A stretch of 64,000 nt of DNA from an uncultured Clostridia bacterium (GTDB taxonomy: Bacteria > Bacillota > Clostridia > Oscillospirales > Ruminococcaceae). Location of the stretch: assembly GCA_947625915.1 (NCBI GenBank), contig CANQPX010000004.1:31205-95204 (forward strand), written 5' to 3'. Shown one piece after another: positions 1 to 10,343 of the stretch; position 1 is the first letter of the stretch, and every line of letters begins with the position of its first letter. Made by a program: the position numbers and the translations under genes. The notes below the pieces were generated by a model, which worked only from the letters and a program-made list of their open reading frames with translations, was not told where the DNA came from and did not search any database.

Positions 1-1
1 C

Positions 2-763
2 GGAAATATCGAACTTTCCTCTCAGTTCTGGCGCGCGTTCAGGAATACGTTCCTGTTAAGCTTCTACGGTCTGGTGTTCGGTTTCCCCATGCCGATAATC
101 ATTGCGCTGTTCTTCAACGAAGTGCGCTCAAATATAGCGCGGAGCATCTATCAGGTGCTTACATACCTTCCTAAGTTCATGTCAACGGTCGTAATGACAT
201 CACTGGTAATGATGCTCGTAAAACAAGGCTCCGATACATCGGGAATGCAGCCCGGCGTTATCTCGCAGCTCCTTACGCATATAGGCGCTATCTCAAACGA
301 GACAGCATATGTAGGTATGCTGAACGATCCGTCCTTCTTCAGGGCTATATATCAGATAAGCGGCATATGGGAAGGCGCAGGATATGACAGTATCGTGTTC
401 TTTGCGGCGATAATCGCGATATCACCTACGAGTTACGAAGCCGCCCAGATAGACGGCGCGGGAAAAATGGCTCAGATGAAATACGTTATCCTGCCGTCCA
501 TACTTTCGACAATCGTTATCATGCTCATAACAAGGATAGGCTCACTGCTCAATATCGGTTATGAAAAAGTTCTGCTTCTGTATAACCCGAATACATACGT
601 TACCGCTGATGTCGTTTCCACTTTCGCACAAAGGAACGGTATCGCAGGCGCATTGAAGGGTATGGCTTCCGCCGCAGAAATGATGAACAATATCATAGGA
701 ATGCTGCTCGTTATAGGCGCAAATACCATCGCACGAAAAGCATCCGATGTATCACTCTACTAA
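2..763 (+). CDS. Carbohydrate ABC transporter permease (LplB/UgpA-like), 5'-truncated by window start
   Basis: Frame 2 is open from base 2 (GNIELSSQFWRAFRNTFLLSFYGL...) into ORF 74..763; multi-TM with permease motif EAAQIDGAGKMAQMKYVILPSI. Confidence 0.9.
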   Translation, partial: GNIELSSQFWRAFRNTFLLSFYGLVFGFPMPIIIALFFNEVRSNIARSIYQVLTYLPKFMSTVVMTSLVMMLVKQGSDTSGMQPGVISQLLTHIGAISNETAYVGMLNDPSFFRAIYQISGIWEGAGYDSIVFFAAIIAISPTSYEAAQIDGAGKMAQMKYVILPSILSTIVIMLITRIGSLLNIGYEKVLLLYNPNTYVTADVVSTFAQRNGIAGALKGMASAAEMMNNIIGMLLVIGANTIARKASDVSLY

Positions 764-775
764 AGAGGTCTGATT

Positions 776-1672
776 ATGAAAAGAAAACTTGAAATTTCCG
801 AGTATATTTTTAAAGTCATCAGCTACCTGCTGCTGACGGTATTTGCGGTAAGCTGTCTTTATCCGTTTATCTACACTATTTCTTCCGCAATAAGCGGCTA
901 TGTTGAAGTAAGAGATTCCACGATAGTGCTGTTCCCGAAAAATGTACAGTTCGACGCGTTCAGGGACGTGTTCAACAACAATATGTTCTGGAACGCTTAT
1001 ACAAATACGCTGTTCCTTACATTTTACGGTACGATATGGGAAATGATACTTTCGATATTCGGCGCATATGCGCTCTCGAAGAAGCGTCTGCTCTTCCGCA
1101 AAGGCTTTAACTTCTTTCTCGTATTCACAATGTGGTTCAGCGCGGGTCTTGTTCCTCAGTATCTGAACTACCTTGCTACAAAGCGCGTTTTCCAAGGAGT
1201 CGGCATATTCGATGACAAGTGGCTCGTTGTAATCGCTATGGGTATGCAGGCTATGAACATCATACTCCTGCGTAACTCCTTTGAAGGCGTTCCTTCCGAG
1301 ATCGAAGAAGCCGCGATCGTTGACGGCGCGACCGAAATGCAGGTCCTCCGGAAAGTTTATCTGCCCATGAGCAAATCCATTCTCGCAACAGTGGCTCTGT
1401 TCTTTGCGATATCACGTTGGAACGGTTACTTCTGGGCAAGACAGATGATCTCGAGCGCAAACGAGCAGCCGTTACAGGTCTATATGCGTCTGCGGCTTGA
1501 AGAATATTCCGATCCGGAACTTACCACCAACTGGCAGCTGAGCCACAGCTATGCTCCCGATTCGGTAATATATGCGCTAATCGTTTGCTCGATAATCCCG
1601 ATACTCGTTATCTATCCGTTCATACAGAAATATTTCGCCAAGGGCGTAAATGTCGGCGGCGTAAAGGAATGA
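776..1672 (+). CDS. Carbohydrate ABC transporter permease (LplC/UgpE-like)
   Basis: ORF 298 aa, EEAAIVDGATEMQVLRKVYLPMSKS permease motif; adjacent to the other permease. Confidence 0.92.
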   Translation: MKRKLEISEYIFKVISYLLLTVFAVSCLYPFIYTISSAISGYVEVRDSTIVLFPKNVQFDAFRDVFNNNMFWNAYTNTLFLTFYGTIWEMILSIFGAYALSKKRLLFRKGFNFFLVFTMWFSAGLVPQYLNYLATKRVFQGVGIFDDKWLVVIAMGMQAMNIILLRNSFEGVPSEIEEAAIVDGATEMQVLRKVYLPMSKSILATVALFFAISRWNGYFWARQMISSANEQPLQVYMRLRLEEYSDPELTTNWQLSHSYAPDSVIYALIVCSIIPILVIYPFIQKYFAKGVNVGGVKE

Positions 1673-1759
1673 TCTTTTGTGTTATCAAGCGCGTACCTGC
1701 GATTGATATATAATCTCAGGCGAATAGCCTTACACGCAAAACTCTGAAGGAGGAATAAA

Positions 1760-3985
1760 ATGAAAAAAGCAAAAATTTTGCCCTCAGTGCTTGCAGCTGC
1801 TCTTGCAGCTTCAACGCTCATGACAGGCTGCGGAGGTAATACCGATAATACCGGAGATACAACTACCGCTGCAGGCGGAGGGGACGCAACAACAGCTGCA
1901 GCCGGAGGCGACAGCAGCAGCGGCGAGGCAACTACTGCCGGAAATGCCGAGGAACTTCTTCCCATCGCGGAAGGTACAACTGTCCGCATGGCTTGCGGTT
2001 ACAACAGCGATAAGACCGGTATGAGCTTTACAGCCGATCTTGCAGGCGAGGGAATTACCCTTGCTGACGGAAAAACTTACAATTCCGGAGATCTGAAGCC
2101 TACATGGCAGGCAATAGAGGAGATCCTCGGAATAAAGATCGAGGACAAGTATCAGGGCAACTCCGCTTCCGATGAGTACCAGTATTGGGACGCTCAGCTC
2201 GATCAGGTGGATATGCTCAGCGGTACGGCTACTCTCCTTTCCGAAAACGGTCAGCAGGGCAAGCTCGTTAACCTTGCTCAGTACCTTGATCAGATGCCTA
2301 ACTTCAAGGCTTATCTCGAAGCTAACCCTATTGTTCGCCTTTCCATCACAGGCGCGGCGGCAGGTCCTAACGCAGGCGCTATCTACTTCTCACCTTACTT
2401 CGACGGTGTTGACGATATCGAGCGTATGCCGCTGATGAGAACAGACTGGGTAGAAAAACTTCTTAACGGCGCAGGAGAATTTACCGCAGATGCAAGCAAT
2501 AACACTGCTGCTCCCGTTTATACTCCTTATATGCCTACTTCCGGTTCCATCGAGATCGACGTTGTAAAGGCTGACGGCTCCGGAACAGAGAAAGTTACAA
2601 AGAATTACGACGCTTACGGCAATATCGTTGACAAGATGAATGCCGCAGGTTCAATGGACGGCGTTACTGCCGTTAATATGCTCCGTCAGTATATCGATGA
2701 GACATACGGCGGATATTACGGAGAAAACCGCGCAGACCTCTTTATCGGTCAGAACGCTGCTTGGGATGCCGATGAACTCGTTGCCCTTCTCCGCTGCGTA
2801 GTTGCAAATCCCCAGACTCTTAACGGTACAGACAGCGTACAGGGCCTCTTCTCCCGTGAAGACGCTAACAACCAGAGACGTGTTGATATGTTCCGCTTCG
2901 CAGGTACACTGTTCGGCGTACGCGGCATGGAATCCAGACTCGATTACCTCTATGTAGGTACAGACGGCGAACTCCACGACGCACGCAACGAAGCTGCAAC
3001 ATATGAAGCACTCTCCAAGATGCACGATATGGCTTCCGAAGGTCTCATTTCTCAGGCATTCATCAATCAGGAAGATGTTAATACCGAGAAATACCTCTCC
3101 GATGACAACGGCTTTATGCACTATGACTACAACCAGACTCAGACCGCTTACAACGCTACCGCTCTCGATAACGCTGCAGGCGAAAAGTATATGGCAGTTA
3201 TGGTACCTGTTGCACGTTGGAACGATGGTGAAGAAAAGTATATGAGATTTACAGAATCATGGCGTTCTGTAAAGACAGACGGTTGGGGGATCTCCGTTTC
3301 GGGCGTTGGCGATGATACCAACAAACTTAACGCTTGCCTCAGACTGATCGACTATGCTTACAGCCCCGAGGGTCAGGTTCTTATGTCCTACGGTCCTGAT
3401 GCTTTCGTAAAGCATGACGACGCAGGAAATGTCGTAACATTCAACTTCAACGGTCAGGAATGGCCTGTTATCTCCGATGAGTCCTATGACGATCTCTGGG
3501 AACTCCAGAACGGTAACTACACTAACTATGCACGTTACTACATCGGCTCTACACTCAGCTTCGTAAAGAGTCAGGCGTTCGAGTATCAGTGCACTCACGA
3601 AGTCGGCAAGGAAGGCGCAGGTCATATCTCCAATGCTATCGCTCTCGGAACTATCAAGCACCCCGAACTTGCACTGGCAGATAACAGCTGGTATACTTCT
3701 ATTCCTACAGTTCTTCCTCAGGAAGTCGCTGAAACAAACGCTATCAACGAACTCACAGCACTCAGTGCTTCCGGTCAGTTCGGTTCCAGCAAGAACCAGA
3801 CTAACCTCTTCGTTGACATCATCTGCAAGGGCTTCACAGGTGAAGCGGGAGCAGATGCTGCCGCTACAGCTGACAAGGTATCAAAGACTGTTGCTGACGG
3901 CGGCTGGGGCGGTTCAACTTACCTCGCCCGCAGAAATGACGCATGGCACAGACTCCTCGATTTCTACAATTCTCTTAACGGCTGA
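1760..3985 (+). CDS. Extracellular solute-binding lipoprotein of oligosaccharide ABC importer (LplA-like)
   Basis: Lipobox LMTGCGG, low-complexity T/A/G linker, 741 aa, RBS aaggagg; follows two permeases. Confidence 0.9.
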   Translation: MKKAKILPSVLAAALAASTLMTGCGGNTDNTGDTTTAAGGGDATTAAAGGDSSSGEATTAGNAEELLPIAEGTTVRMACGYNSDKTGMSFTADLAGEGITLADGKTYNSGDLKPTWQAIEEILGIKIEDKYQGNSASDEYQYWDAQLDQVDMLSGTATLLSENGQQGKLVNLAQYLDQMPNFKAYLEANPIVRLSITGAAAGPNAGAIYFSPYFDGVDDIERMPLMRTDWVEKLLNGAGEFTADASNNTAAPVYTPYMPTSGSIEIDVVKADGSGTEKVTKNYDAYGNIVDKMNAAGSMDGVTAVNMLRQYIDETYGGYYGENRADLFIGQNAAWDADELVALLRCVVANPQTLNGTDSVQGLFSREDANNQRRVDMFRFAGTLFGVRGMESRLDYLYVGTDGELHDARNEAATYEALSKMHDMASEGLISQAFINQEDVNTEKYLSDDNGFMHYDYNQTQTAYNATALDNAAGEKYMAVMVPVARWNDGEEKYMRFTESWRSVKTDGWGISVSGVGDDTNKLNACLRLIDYAYSPEGQVLMSYGPDAFVKHDDAGNVVTFNFNGQEWPVISDESYDDLWELQNGNYTNYARYYIGSTLSFVKSQAFEYQCTHEVGKEGAGHISNAIALGTIKHPELALADNSWYTSIPTVLPQEVAETNAINELTALSASGQFGSSKNQTNLFVDIICKGFTGEAGADAAATADKVSKTVADGGWGGSTYLARRNDAWHRLLDFYNSLNG

Positions 3986-4027
3986 TAATATCCCTTGCTG
4001 AAAAGCAAAATAAACTTAAATGCATGG

Positions 4028-4106
4028 CCGCGCGAAACCAATACGATTTTGCGCGGTGTTGCATAATCCACATTATGTTTATGAGGAGGAGCCCGCTCTC
4101 CTCCTC
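4028..4106 (+). other. Two intercistronic hairpins (CCGCGC..GCGCGG and GAGGAGGAG-cccgct-CTCCTCCTC)
   Basis: Inverted repeats read directly; second stem is 9 bp perfect at 4083-4106, no T-run. Confidence 0.7.
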
Positions 4107-4126
4107 CAACATAAAGGAAGGTCTTT

Positions 4127-4723
4127 ATGTATAAGAAACAAATGACATTTCAAAAAATCGTGTGCATGATGATGCTTATAGCATCCGCACTTGTATTCGT
4201 TTATTCTCTGGGTATCTCGACCGATCTCTATGATGCTCTGGCAAAAACGATCTTATATCCTGATTATGATCTGGATCAGACGTATGTTACGGGGTCAAGA
4301 GTCTATTATGATATGTTCAAGTTCAATTCTGACTTCACAAAAGCCAGTATAGGACTTATTATCGTTACGCTTATCTTATTTGTTACAAACACCCATGCAC
4401 GCAGAAAATATTACATAGGCAACTACATCGCGGTGGGATTGTCTACGGCGGCTAATGTTGTCATGTCGATCTGGTGCCTGACTCAGATAACGAGTTTCAA
4501 AGCTCAATACCGGAATAATGTTGATTTTGAGGCGCTGGAAACGTTCTCGAAAGACTGGGGAACACTTTATATCGGACCTGACGATACATTCTGGTTCGAT
4601 GTGGGATATGTGGTTTTTGGTATTCTTTTGCTTATGTCGTGTTTGCTTATTTTGAATGTAATATTGAAAGTGATCGTGATGAAGGCAGAAAAAAACGCTA
4701 TCGGAAGCAGAAAGGGTGTGTGA
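4127..4723 (+). CDS. Small polytopic membrane protein, unknown function
   Basis: 198 aa ORF with about 4 hydrophobic segments, RBS aaggaagg upstream. Confidence 0.8.
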   Translation: MYKKQMTFQKIVCMMMLIASALVFVYSLGISTDLYDALAKTILYPDYDLDQTYVTGSRVYYDMFKFNSDFTKASIGLIIVTLILFVTNTHARRKYYIGNYIAVGLSTAANVVMSIWCLTQITSFKAQYRNNVDFEALETFSKDWGTLYIGPDDTFWFDVGYVVFGILLLMSCLLILNVILKVIVMKAEKNAIGSRKGV

Positions 4724-5240
4724 CATGGATCTGAATAATGATGCTGCACTTATCAGAAAGGATCGGCTCCGCTATACAAAGAACAAAATGTCCGCAAATC
4801 TGATCCTGCTCGCAATAGCTGTTAATGCACTGTACTTTGTCAGTATATATAGTTCCGACGTTGGCAGCTACTACTATAAGATCTTTATAGGCGCGTCCAT
4901 CGTTTATAACCTCGTTTTCATGCTTACGGCGTTCCTTTCGTCGGAAGGCGTAAAAAGCTATAAAATGGGTTATTCATATGTTTCGATAATACTCGGTATC
5001 CTGCAGGTGGTACGTATCTTCTACATACCGATGAAAGCTTGGAAAGAAACTAACCCGACAGCTGATGCTGAGTTCCCGACAGTAATGTCGGACGGACAGT
5101 TCCGGTACGTTGTGATATGTCTGGGCATATCTGCGGTGCTGCTCGCGGCTGCGGGCATCGTCGGCATTTATAAAACGACCATGCTCAACAGTTATCAGGC
5201 GGAACTCGATAAAAAACAAGAGGGAGTAAGCCATGAGTGA
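4716..5240 (+). CDS. Small polytopic membrane protein, unknown function
   Basis: 174 aa, about 4 TM segments, overlaps the previous and next ORFs (translational coupling). Confidence 0.8.
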   Translation: MCDMDLNNDAALIRKDRLRYTKNKMSANLILLAIAVNALYFVSIYSSDVGSYYYKIFIGASIVYNLVFMLTAFLSSEGVKSYKMGYSYVSIILGILQVVRIFYIPMKAWKETNPTADAEFPTVMSDGQFRYVVICLGISAVLLAAAGIVGIYKTTMLNSYQAELDKKQEGVSHE

Positions 5241-6291
5241 TCTTAAATTACAACATCTTGATAAAATTTATGATAACAATGTTCAGGCGGTATTTGATTT
5301 TAACCTGAATGTGAAAGACGGCGAATTCATAGTTCTTGTAGGACCTTCGGGCTGCGGAAAGTCAACGACTCTGCGTATGGTGGCGGGTCTTGAGGATATC
5401 TCGGCAGGCAATCTTATTATCGACGGCAAGGACGTTACGCAAATGCCGCCGAAGGATCGCGATATCGCTATGGTCTTTCAGAACTACGCTTTGTACGGTC
5501 ATATGACCGTTTACGAAAATATGGCGTTTTCTCTGATGCTGAGAAAAGAAAATAAGAATGAGATCCATCAGAAAGTCCTTGCTGCTGCTGAGATACTCGA
5601 TCTTACCAGTCAGCTGAATAAAAAGCCTAATCAGCTTTCAGGCGGTCAGAGACAAAGAGTCGCTATGGGACGTGCAATAGTGCGTACACCGAAAGTTTTC
5701 CTGTTCGATGAGCCGCTGTCTAACCTTGACGCAAGGCTAAGAGGTTCAACGCGCCGCGAGATAATGCTCCTGCATAAACGCCTCGGTGCGACCATACTGT
5801 ATGTTACACATGACCAGACAGAAGCCCTGACGCTTGCGGACAGGATAGTTTGTATGTCTATGGGTCATGTTCAGCAGATAGGTACGCCGCTTGAACTTTA
5901 TGATACCCCCGCAAACCTCTTTGTGGCAAGCTTTATCGGACTTCCGCCAATGAACCTGTTCGATGCGGAGATCAAAAACGGTCAGGCGGTATGCGATAGT
6001 TTTGCTGTTGACCTTACGGCGGAGGAAAAAGAACTCCTCTCAAAATATAACGGTCAGACCGTAACGCTCGGCGTTCGCCCCGAAAATGTTGCCGAGGGCG
6101 GAAACATAAAGATAAATGTTTTCTCAAACGAAAATCTGGGCATGAATACCCTTGTGAACGGCACAGCCGGAAACCATAAGATCACTTGTAAGTTCCGCGA
6201 TTGGTGTACTTACAAGCCCGGCGATACGGTCAATGTTTCTTTCAATAAGAGACATTTCTTCGATAAGAATACGACCAACGCCATAAGATAA
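5233..6291 (+). CDS. ABC transporter ATP-binding protein, MsmX/UgpC family
   Basis: Walker A GPSGCGKST, signature LSGGQRQRVAMGRAIVR, Walker B VFLFDEPLSNLDA, C-terminal regulatory domain. Confidence 0.95.
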   Translation: MSDLKLQHLDKIYDNNVQAVFDFNLNVKDGEFIVLVGPSGCGKSTTLRMVAGLEDISAGNLIIDGKDVTQMPPKDRDIAMVFQNYALYGHMTVYENMAFSLMLRKENKNEIHQKVLAAAEILDLTSQLNKKPNQLSGGQRQRVAMGRAIVRTPKVFLFDEPLSNLDARLRGSTRREIMLLHKRLGATILYVTHDQTEALTLADRIVCMSMGHVQQIGTPLELYDTPANLFVASFIGLPPMNLFDAEIKNGQAVCDSFAVDLTAEEKELLSKYNGQTVTLGVRPENVAEGGNIKINVFSNENLGMNTLVNGTAGNHKITCKFRDWCTYKPGDTVNVSFNKRHFFDKNTTNAIR

Positions 6292-6307
6292 TAGGGAGGT
6301 ACGGCAG

Positions 6308-6889
6308 ATGTCTGATAAAAAAACCGCAAAAAAACAGGGACGCGGCATCAAGGAGTTTTTCCGTAAATCTATGGTGTCTCTGAAACGCTCACCGCAGAAT
6401 ATACCGCTTCTGGCTCTGGTACTGGCGTTCCTTATATACTCGCTGAACCTTTCGTCTATAGCAAATACTACGGCAAGGATCAACGGCGCAAATATGGGTC
6501 AGTGTGAGTTCGTGGCAATGCTGTTCTCGATACTGGCATTCGTGGTGTTCCTGAGAACTTTTCCGCGGCGACAGCCTGTGAATAAGATAATGCTGGGATT
6601 GCTGTTCGCAATGCTCATACTCCTCGGCGTGGTGGATACAGTGTATATTTCACGCATTATCGACGCTACTACACGAAGCGAAAATCAGATCGTGATAGAC
6701 GCGTCTTCAGCTTACATAACGACAGCACAGACTTCCGTTACGCTGCACGTTGTATTTATCGCGGCAACGGCTGTTCTGCTGATACTTTTGCCGCTGTATT
6801 CAAAGGCAATAAGAAAGATAAAAACTTCTATCGAAGTCGAAGGCAACGAAAATATGGAGGCTATAGATATTGCAGGTGAAGATCAGTGA
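6308..6889 (+). CDS. Small polytopic membrane protein, unknown function
   Basis: 193 aa with about 4 hydrophobic segments, RBS agggagg. Confidence 0.75.
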   Translation: MSDKKTAKKQGRGIKEFFRKSMVSLKRSPQNIPLLALVLAFLIYSLNLSSIANTTARINGANMGQCEFVAMLFSILAFVVFLRTFPRRQPVNKIMLGLLFAMLILLGVVDTVYISRIIDATTRSENQIVIDASSAYITTAQTSVTLHVVFIAATAVLLILLPLYSKAIRKIKTSIEVEGNENMEAIDIAGEDQ

Positions 6890-6956
6890 CCGCTGCAAAT
6901 GACTGTATCTGATCTTACGGCTGTATCGGCTCCGTTAAAAAGGATAAAGTTTTTTT

Positions 6957-7604
6957 ATGGCTAAAAATAATGACCGTCGGCAGGAAGAAGAAAGATCCGC
7001 CGCAAGCTATTACAAGCTCAATACGGACGCGGTGGAACGCCTGACGGACACAAAAAACGCTCCGAAAGTCTCAGATGCGGAAATAAAAAAATATACTTCA
7101 AAGGGAAAGGGAAAATTCCATATCCCCGAATGGCTGAAAATAGTATTCATAAAATTCTGGTTCTCGGGAGCGATATGTTATTACTTCCTTTGGGGACTGG
7201 GACTTTATCTGCATGGTCTTGATCTGATGTTTTCTCTGGCAGTTGGTCTCGGCATCGCGAACGATCTGCTTGTAAACAAGCTGCTGCGGTCATTTGAACC
7301 CGAACAGGGTGCTTATGATAAGTGGATGATGATAACGGCAAGAAAATTCTGGTCGATATTTCTGAATGTTATATATTCGGGAGTTGTGCTGTACTGCGTT
7401 TTTCAGTCATATTATGTCATAAACATCATGCTCGGAGTGGACGCAAACGCCGATAACTCGGAGGCAGTGGCAATGGTGGGAGTTGAACCTTTGCTGTTCG
7501 GCTTGCTGTATATGGGATTTGATATGCTTCTTATTGCAATAAAAAATACCTTTATAAAGATATTCCGTGACGCCGGTGCAAATATCCCGGGCGGAAGGAA
7601 ATGA
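6957..7604 (+). CDS. Small polytopic membrane protein, unknown function
   Basis: 215 aa, hydrophilic N-terminus then several TM segments; overlaps the GH28 start. Confidence 0.75.
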   Translation: MAKNNDRRQEEERSAASYYKLNTDAVERLTDTKNAPKVSDAEIKKYTSKGKGKFHIPEWLKIVFIKFWFSGAICYYFLWGLGLYLHGLDLMFSLAVGLGIANDLLVNKLLRSFEPEQGAYDKWMMITARKFWSIFLNVIYSGVVLYCVFQSYYVINIMLGVDANADNSEAVAMVGVEPLLFGLLYMGFDMLLIAIKNTFIKIFRDAGANIPGGRK

Positions 7605-9160
7605 GATCAGGTGTGAAAATGATAAACACTTTATTTATCGGTTCGGTAAGCGCCTGCTTTGAACTGGAAAATTCCTGCGCTTACTTCAATGATAACGAAT
7701 ATTCGGTAAAGCTTGACGGGGAAACTTTGTTTTCAGCGAAAACCAACGTTTTCTCATTGTTTGACCTGCGCCCCGACCGAGAATACGTTCTTGAAGTCAC
7801 GGGACAGGAAACACTGAGATTTAAGACCGCTAAGGAGACTTGCGCTGTAAATGTAAAGGATTTCGGCGCTGTGGGAGACGGCATTTCCGATGATACGCTC
7901 AGCGTACAGACTGCGGTGAATTGTCTGCCCGAAGGAGGACGCCTGCTGTTCCCGGAAGGCGTTTACAGCGTTGCGCCGATCAACCTTAAAAGCCATATTA
8001 CCATAGAGCTTTCAGAAAATGCCGTTCTGCTCGGAAATACCGATACTTCACGCTATCCGATAATTCCCGGAGAACTTTCGGATATCGTTAACGGAGAGTC
8101 CGTCCATTTCGGAACGTGGGAAGGCAACGCGGCTCCTATGCACCAGTCTTTGCTGTCGGCAGAGTATGCGGAGGATATAAAAATAGTCGGAAAAGGCACT
8201 GTTGACGGTAATGCTCAGAACAGCAGCTGGTGGATAAATGTCAAAGAACAGAAAATGGCACGCCCGAGACTTATCTTCTTCAACCGCTGCAGGAACATCA
8301 CGATTCACGGCATTACGGCGCAGAATTCCGCATCATGGCAGCTGCACCCGTATTTTTCAAGGGAACTTGATTTCCTTGACCTTACCATAAACGCTCCAAA
8401 GGACAGCCCGAACACAGACGCCCTTGATCCCGAAGCTTGCGATAAGGTAAACATCATCGGCTGTAAATTCAGCGTCGGTGATGACTGCATTGCCATAAAA
8501 TCAGGCAAGATCGATATCGGAAAAAAATATAAGCAGCCTGCGATACGCCATACTATCAGGAACTGCATAATGCAGTTCGGACACGGCGCCATCACGCTGG
8601 GAAGCGAAATGGCAGGCGGCGTGAAAGAATTGACCGTTAACAGATGCATTTTCAGCCATACCGACAGAGGTCTGCGTATAAAAACAAGACGCGGAAGAGG
8701 CAAAGATGCGATAATTGACGGAGTTTTGTTTGAAAACATAAAAATGGACGGTGTGCTTACGCCGATAGTTATAAATATGTGGTATAATTGCTGCGATCCG
8801 GACAGATTTTCCGAGTACAATACGACTCGTGAGAAACTTCCGGTGGACGAACGTACGCCATATCTGGGAAAATTTACGTTCCGTGATATGGAGTGTACGA
8901 ATTGTCAGGTCGCGGCGTGTTACTGCGACGGTCTGCCGGAAATGCCGATAGACGATATCACTCTCGAAAATATTGATTTTACATACGATCCCGATGCAAA
9001 ACCCGGAGTTCCCGCAATGAGGAACAATGCCGAGAAAATGTGCAGGGCGGGTATGTATTTCGATAACGTAAATAAACTTACGGTGAAGAATGTCCGTGTG
9101 GAGGGCTGTAGCGGCGAAGAACTTCTTGCGCATAATGTTGCGGAACTCAGTAAGGAGTGA
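7601..9160 (+). CDS. Glycoside hydrolase family 28 (polygalacturonase-like)
   Basis: VKDFGAVGDGISDDT...; NTDALDPEACDKVNIIGCKFSVGDDCIAIKSGK; GHGAITLGSEMAGGV; characteristic GH28 motifs. Confidence 0.96.
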   Translation: MRSGVKMINTLFIGSVSACFELENSCAYFNDNEYSVKLDGETLFSAKTNVFSLFDLRPDREYVLEVTGQETLRFKTAKETCAVNVKDFGAVGDGISDDTLSVQTAVNCLPEGGRLLFPEGVYSVAPINLKSHITIELSENAVLLGNTDTSRYPIIPGELSDIVNGESVHFGTWEGNAAPMHQSLLSAEYAEDIKIVGKGTVDGNAQNSSWWINVKEQKMARPRLIFFNRCRNITIHGITAQNSASWQLHPYFSRELDFLDLTINAPKDSPNTDALDPEACDKVNIIGCKFSVGDDCIAIKSGKIDIGKKYKQPAIRHTIRNCIMQFGHGAITLGSEMAGGVKELTVNRCIFSHTDRGLRIKTRRGRGKDAIIDGVLFENIKMDGVLTPIVINMWYNCCDPDRFSEYNTTREKLPVDERTPYLGKFTFRDMECTNCQVAACYCDGLPEMPIDDITLENIDFTYDPDAKPGVPAMRNNAEKMCRAGMYFDNVNKLTVKNVRVEGCSGEELLAHNVAELSKE

Positions 9161-9164
9161 CCTT

Positions 9165-10307
9165 ATGTACGAAAAGATAGACAGATATATCGAAAAGCTG
9201 TTAGACGGTTCGACGCCGGATAAGCCGTTATGGAACATCGAAAATATCAGACAGGGCAAGCCCGCGCATTGGAATTACATTGACGGCTGCATGATAACGG
9301 CTTTGCTTTGCGCTGCGGAAATAACAGGCGAGAAAAAATATTCTGATTTCGCGGAAAAATTCATAGATCACTATGTTGATGACGACGGCTCGATACTCGG
9401 TTACTCAATGGATAAGTTCAACCTTGACGACATAAACGAAGGGCGCGTGCTTTTTGACCTTTACAGAACATCGGGCAAGGAAAAATACAAAAAAGCGATA
9501 TTCCTGCTGCATGAACAGCTCGAAAAACAACCCCGCACAAATACGGGAAATTTCTGGCATAAAAAAATTTATCCCGACCAGATCTGGCTTGACGGTCTGT
9601 ATATGGCACAGGTGTTTTATATAAGATTTATGAAGGAGTTCGGCGGCGGGGACTATTCCGATACGGTGACGCAGATAAAAAATGTCCGCAGATATATGTT
9701 CGATGAGGATAAAAAGCTTTTTTATCACGGCATGGACTGCTCAAAAAAAGCTTTCTGGGCGGATAAGACAACGGGCTGTTCAAAAAATTTCTGGCTCAGA
9801 GCGATCGGCTGGTTCACGGTGGCTCTTGCGGATATCATAGATATCATTGACAACGATAACGATCGGGAAACGCTTTGCGGCATTTTCCGTGAAACTATAG
9901 ACGGCATCGCTCGTTATGCCGATAAGGAAACGGGTATGTTCTATCAGGTGGTGGATCAGGGCAGCCGTGAAGGGAATTACCTCGAAACAAGCGGCAGCAG
10001 CATGATAGCATATGCAATGATGAAAGGCGCGCGGCTGGGCGTGATAGATAAGAAATATTCCTCAATGGGCAAAAAGACCTTTGACGGCATATGCGATAAG
10101 TACCTGAAAATAAGCGATAACGGAGAACTGGATCTCGGAGGTATCTGTCTTGTGGCGGGACTCGGTCCGGAGGATAACAAACGCCGCGACGGTACTTTTG
10201 AATATTACATATCGGAACCTGTGGTCGAAAACGATGCAAAGGGAGTTGCGCCTTTCGTGCTTTGCTATACGGAGGTAAAAAGACTTACGGAAGCATCGGG
10301 CGGCTGA
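9165..10307 (+). CDS. Glycoside hydrolase family 105 unsaturated rhamnogalacturonyl/glucuronyl hydrolase
   Basis: WNYIDGCMITALL..., WLDGLYMAQVFY, GCSKNFWLRAIGWFTVALADIID typical of GH88/105; start moved to ATG 9165. Confidence 0.93.
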   Translation: MYEKIDRYIEKLLDGSTPDKPLWNIENIRQGKPAHWNYIDGCMITALLCAAEITGEKKYSDFAEKFIDHYVDDDGSILGYSMDKFNLDDINEGRVLFDLYRTSGKEKYKKAIFLLHEQLEKQPRTNTGNFWHKKIYPDQIWLDGLYMAQVFYIRFMKEFGGGDYSDTVTQIKNVRRYMFDEDKKLFYHGMDCSKKAFWADKTTGCSKNFWLRAIGWFTVALADIIDIIDNDNDRETLCGIFRETIDGIARYADKETGMFYQVVDQGSREGNYLETSGSSMIAYAMMKGARLGVIDKKYSSMGKKTFDGICDKYLKISDNGELDLGGICLVAGLGPEDNKRRDGTFEYYISEPVVENDAKGVAPFVLCYTEVKRLTEASGG

Positions 10308-10343
10308 CCAACGATACATTTCCGAACGGGGAAGTAAAAAACA

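Noticed and set aside
752-1195. Long antisense ORFs throughout (e.g. 752-1195, 8501-9259, 10670-11296, 43351-44409)
   Set aside because: Opposite strand of well-supported coding genes, no RBS or family motifs; typical shadow ORFs.
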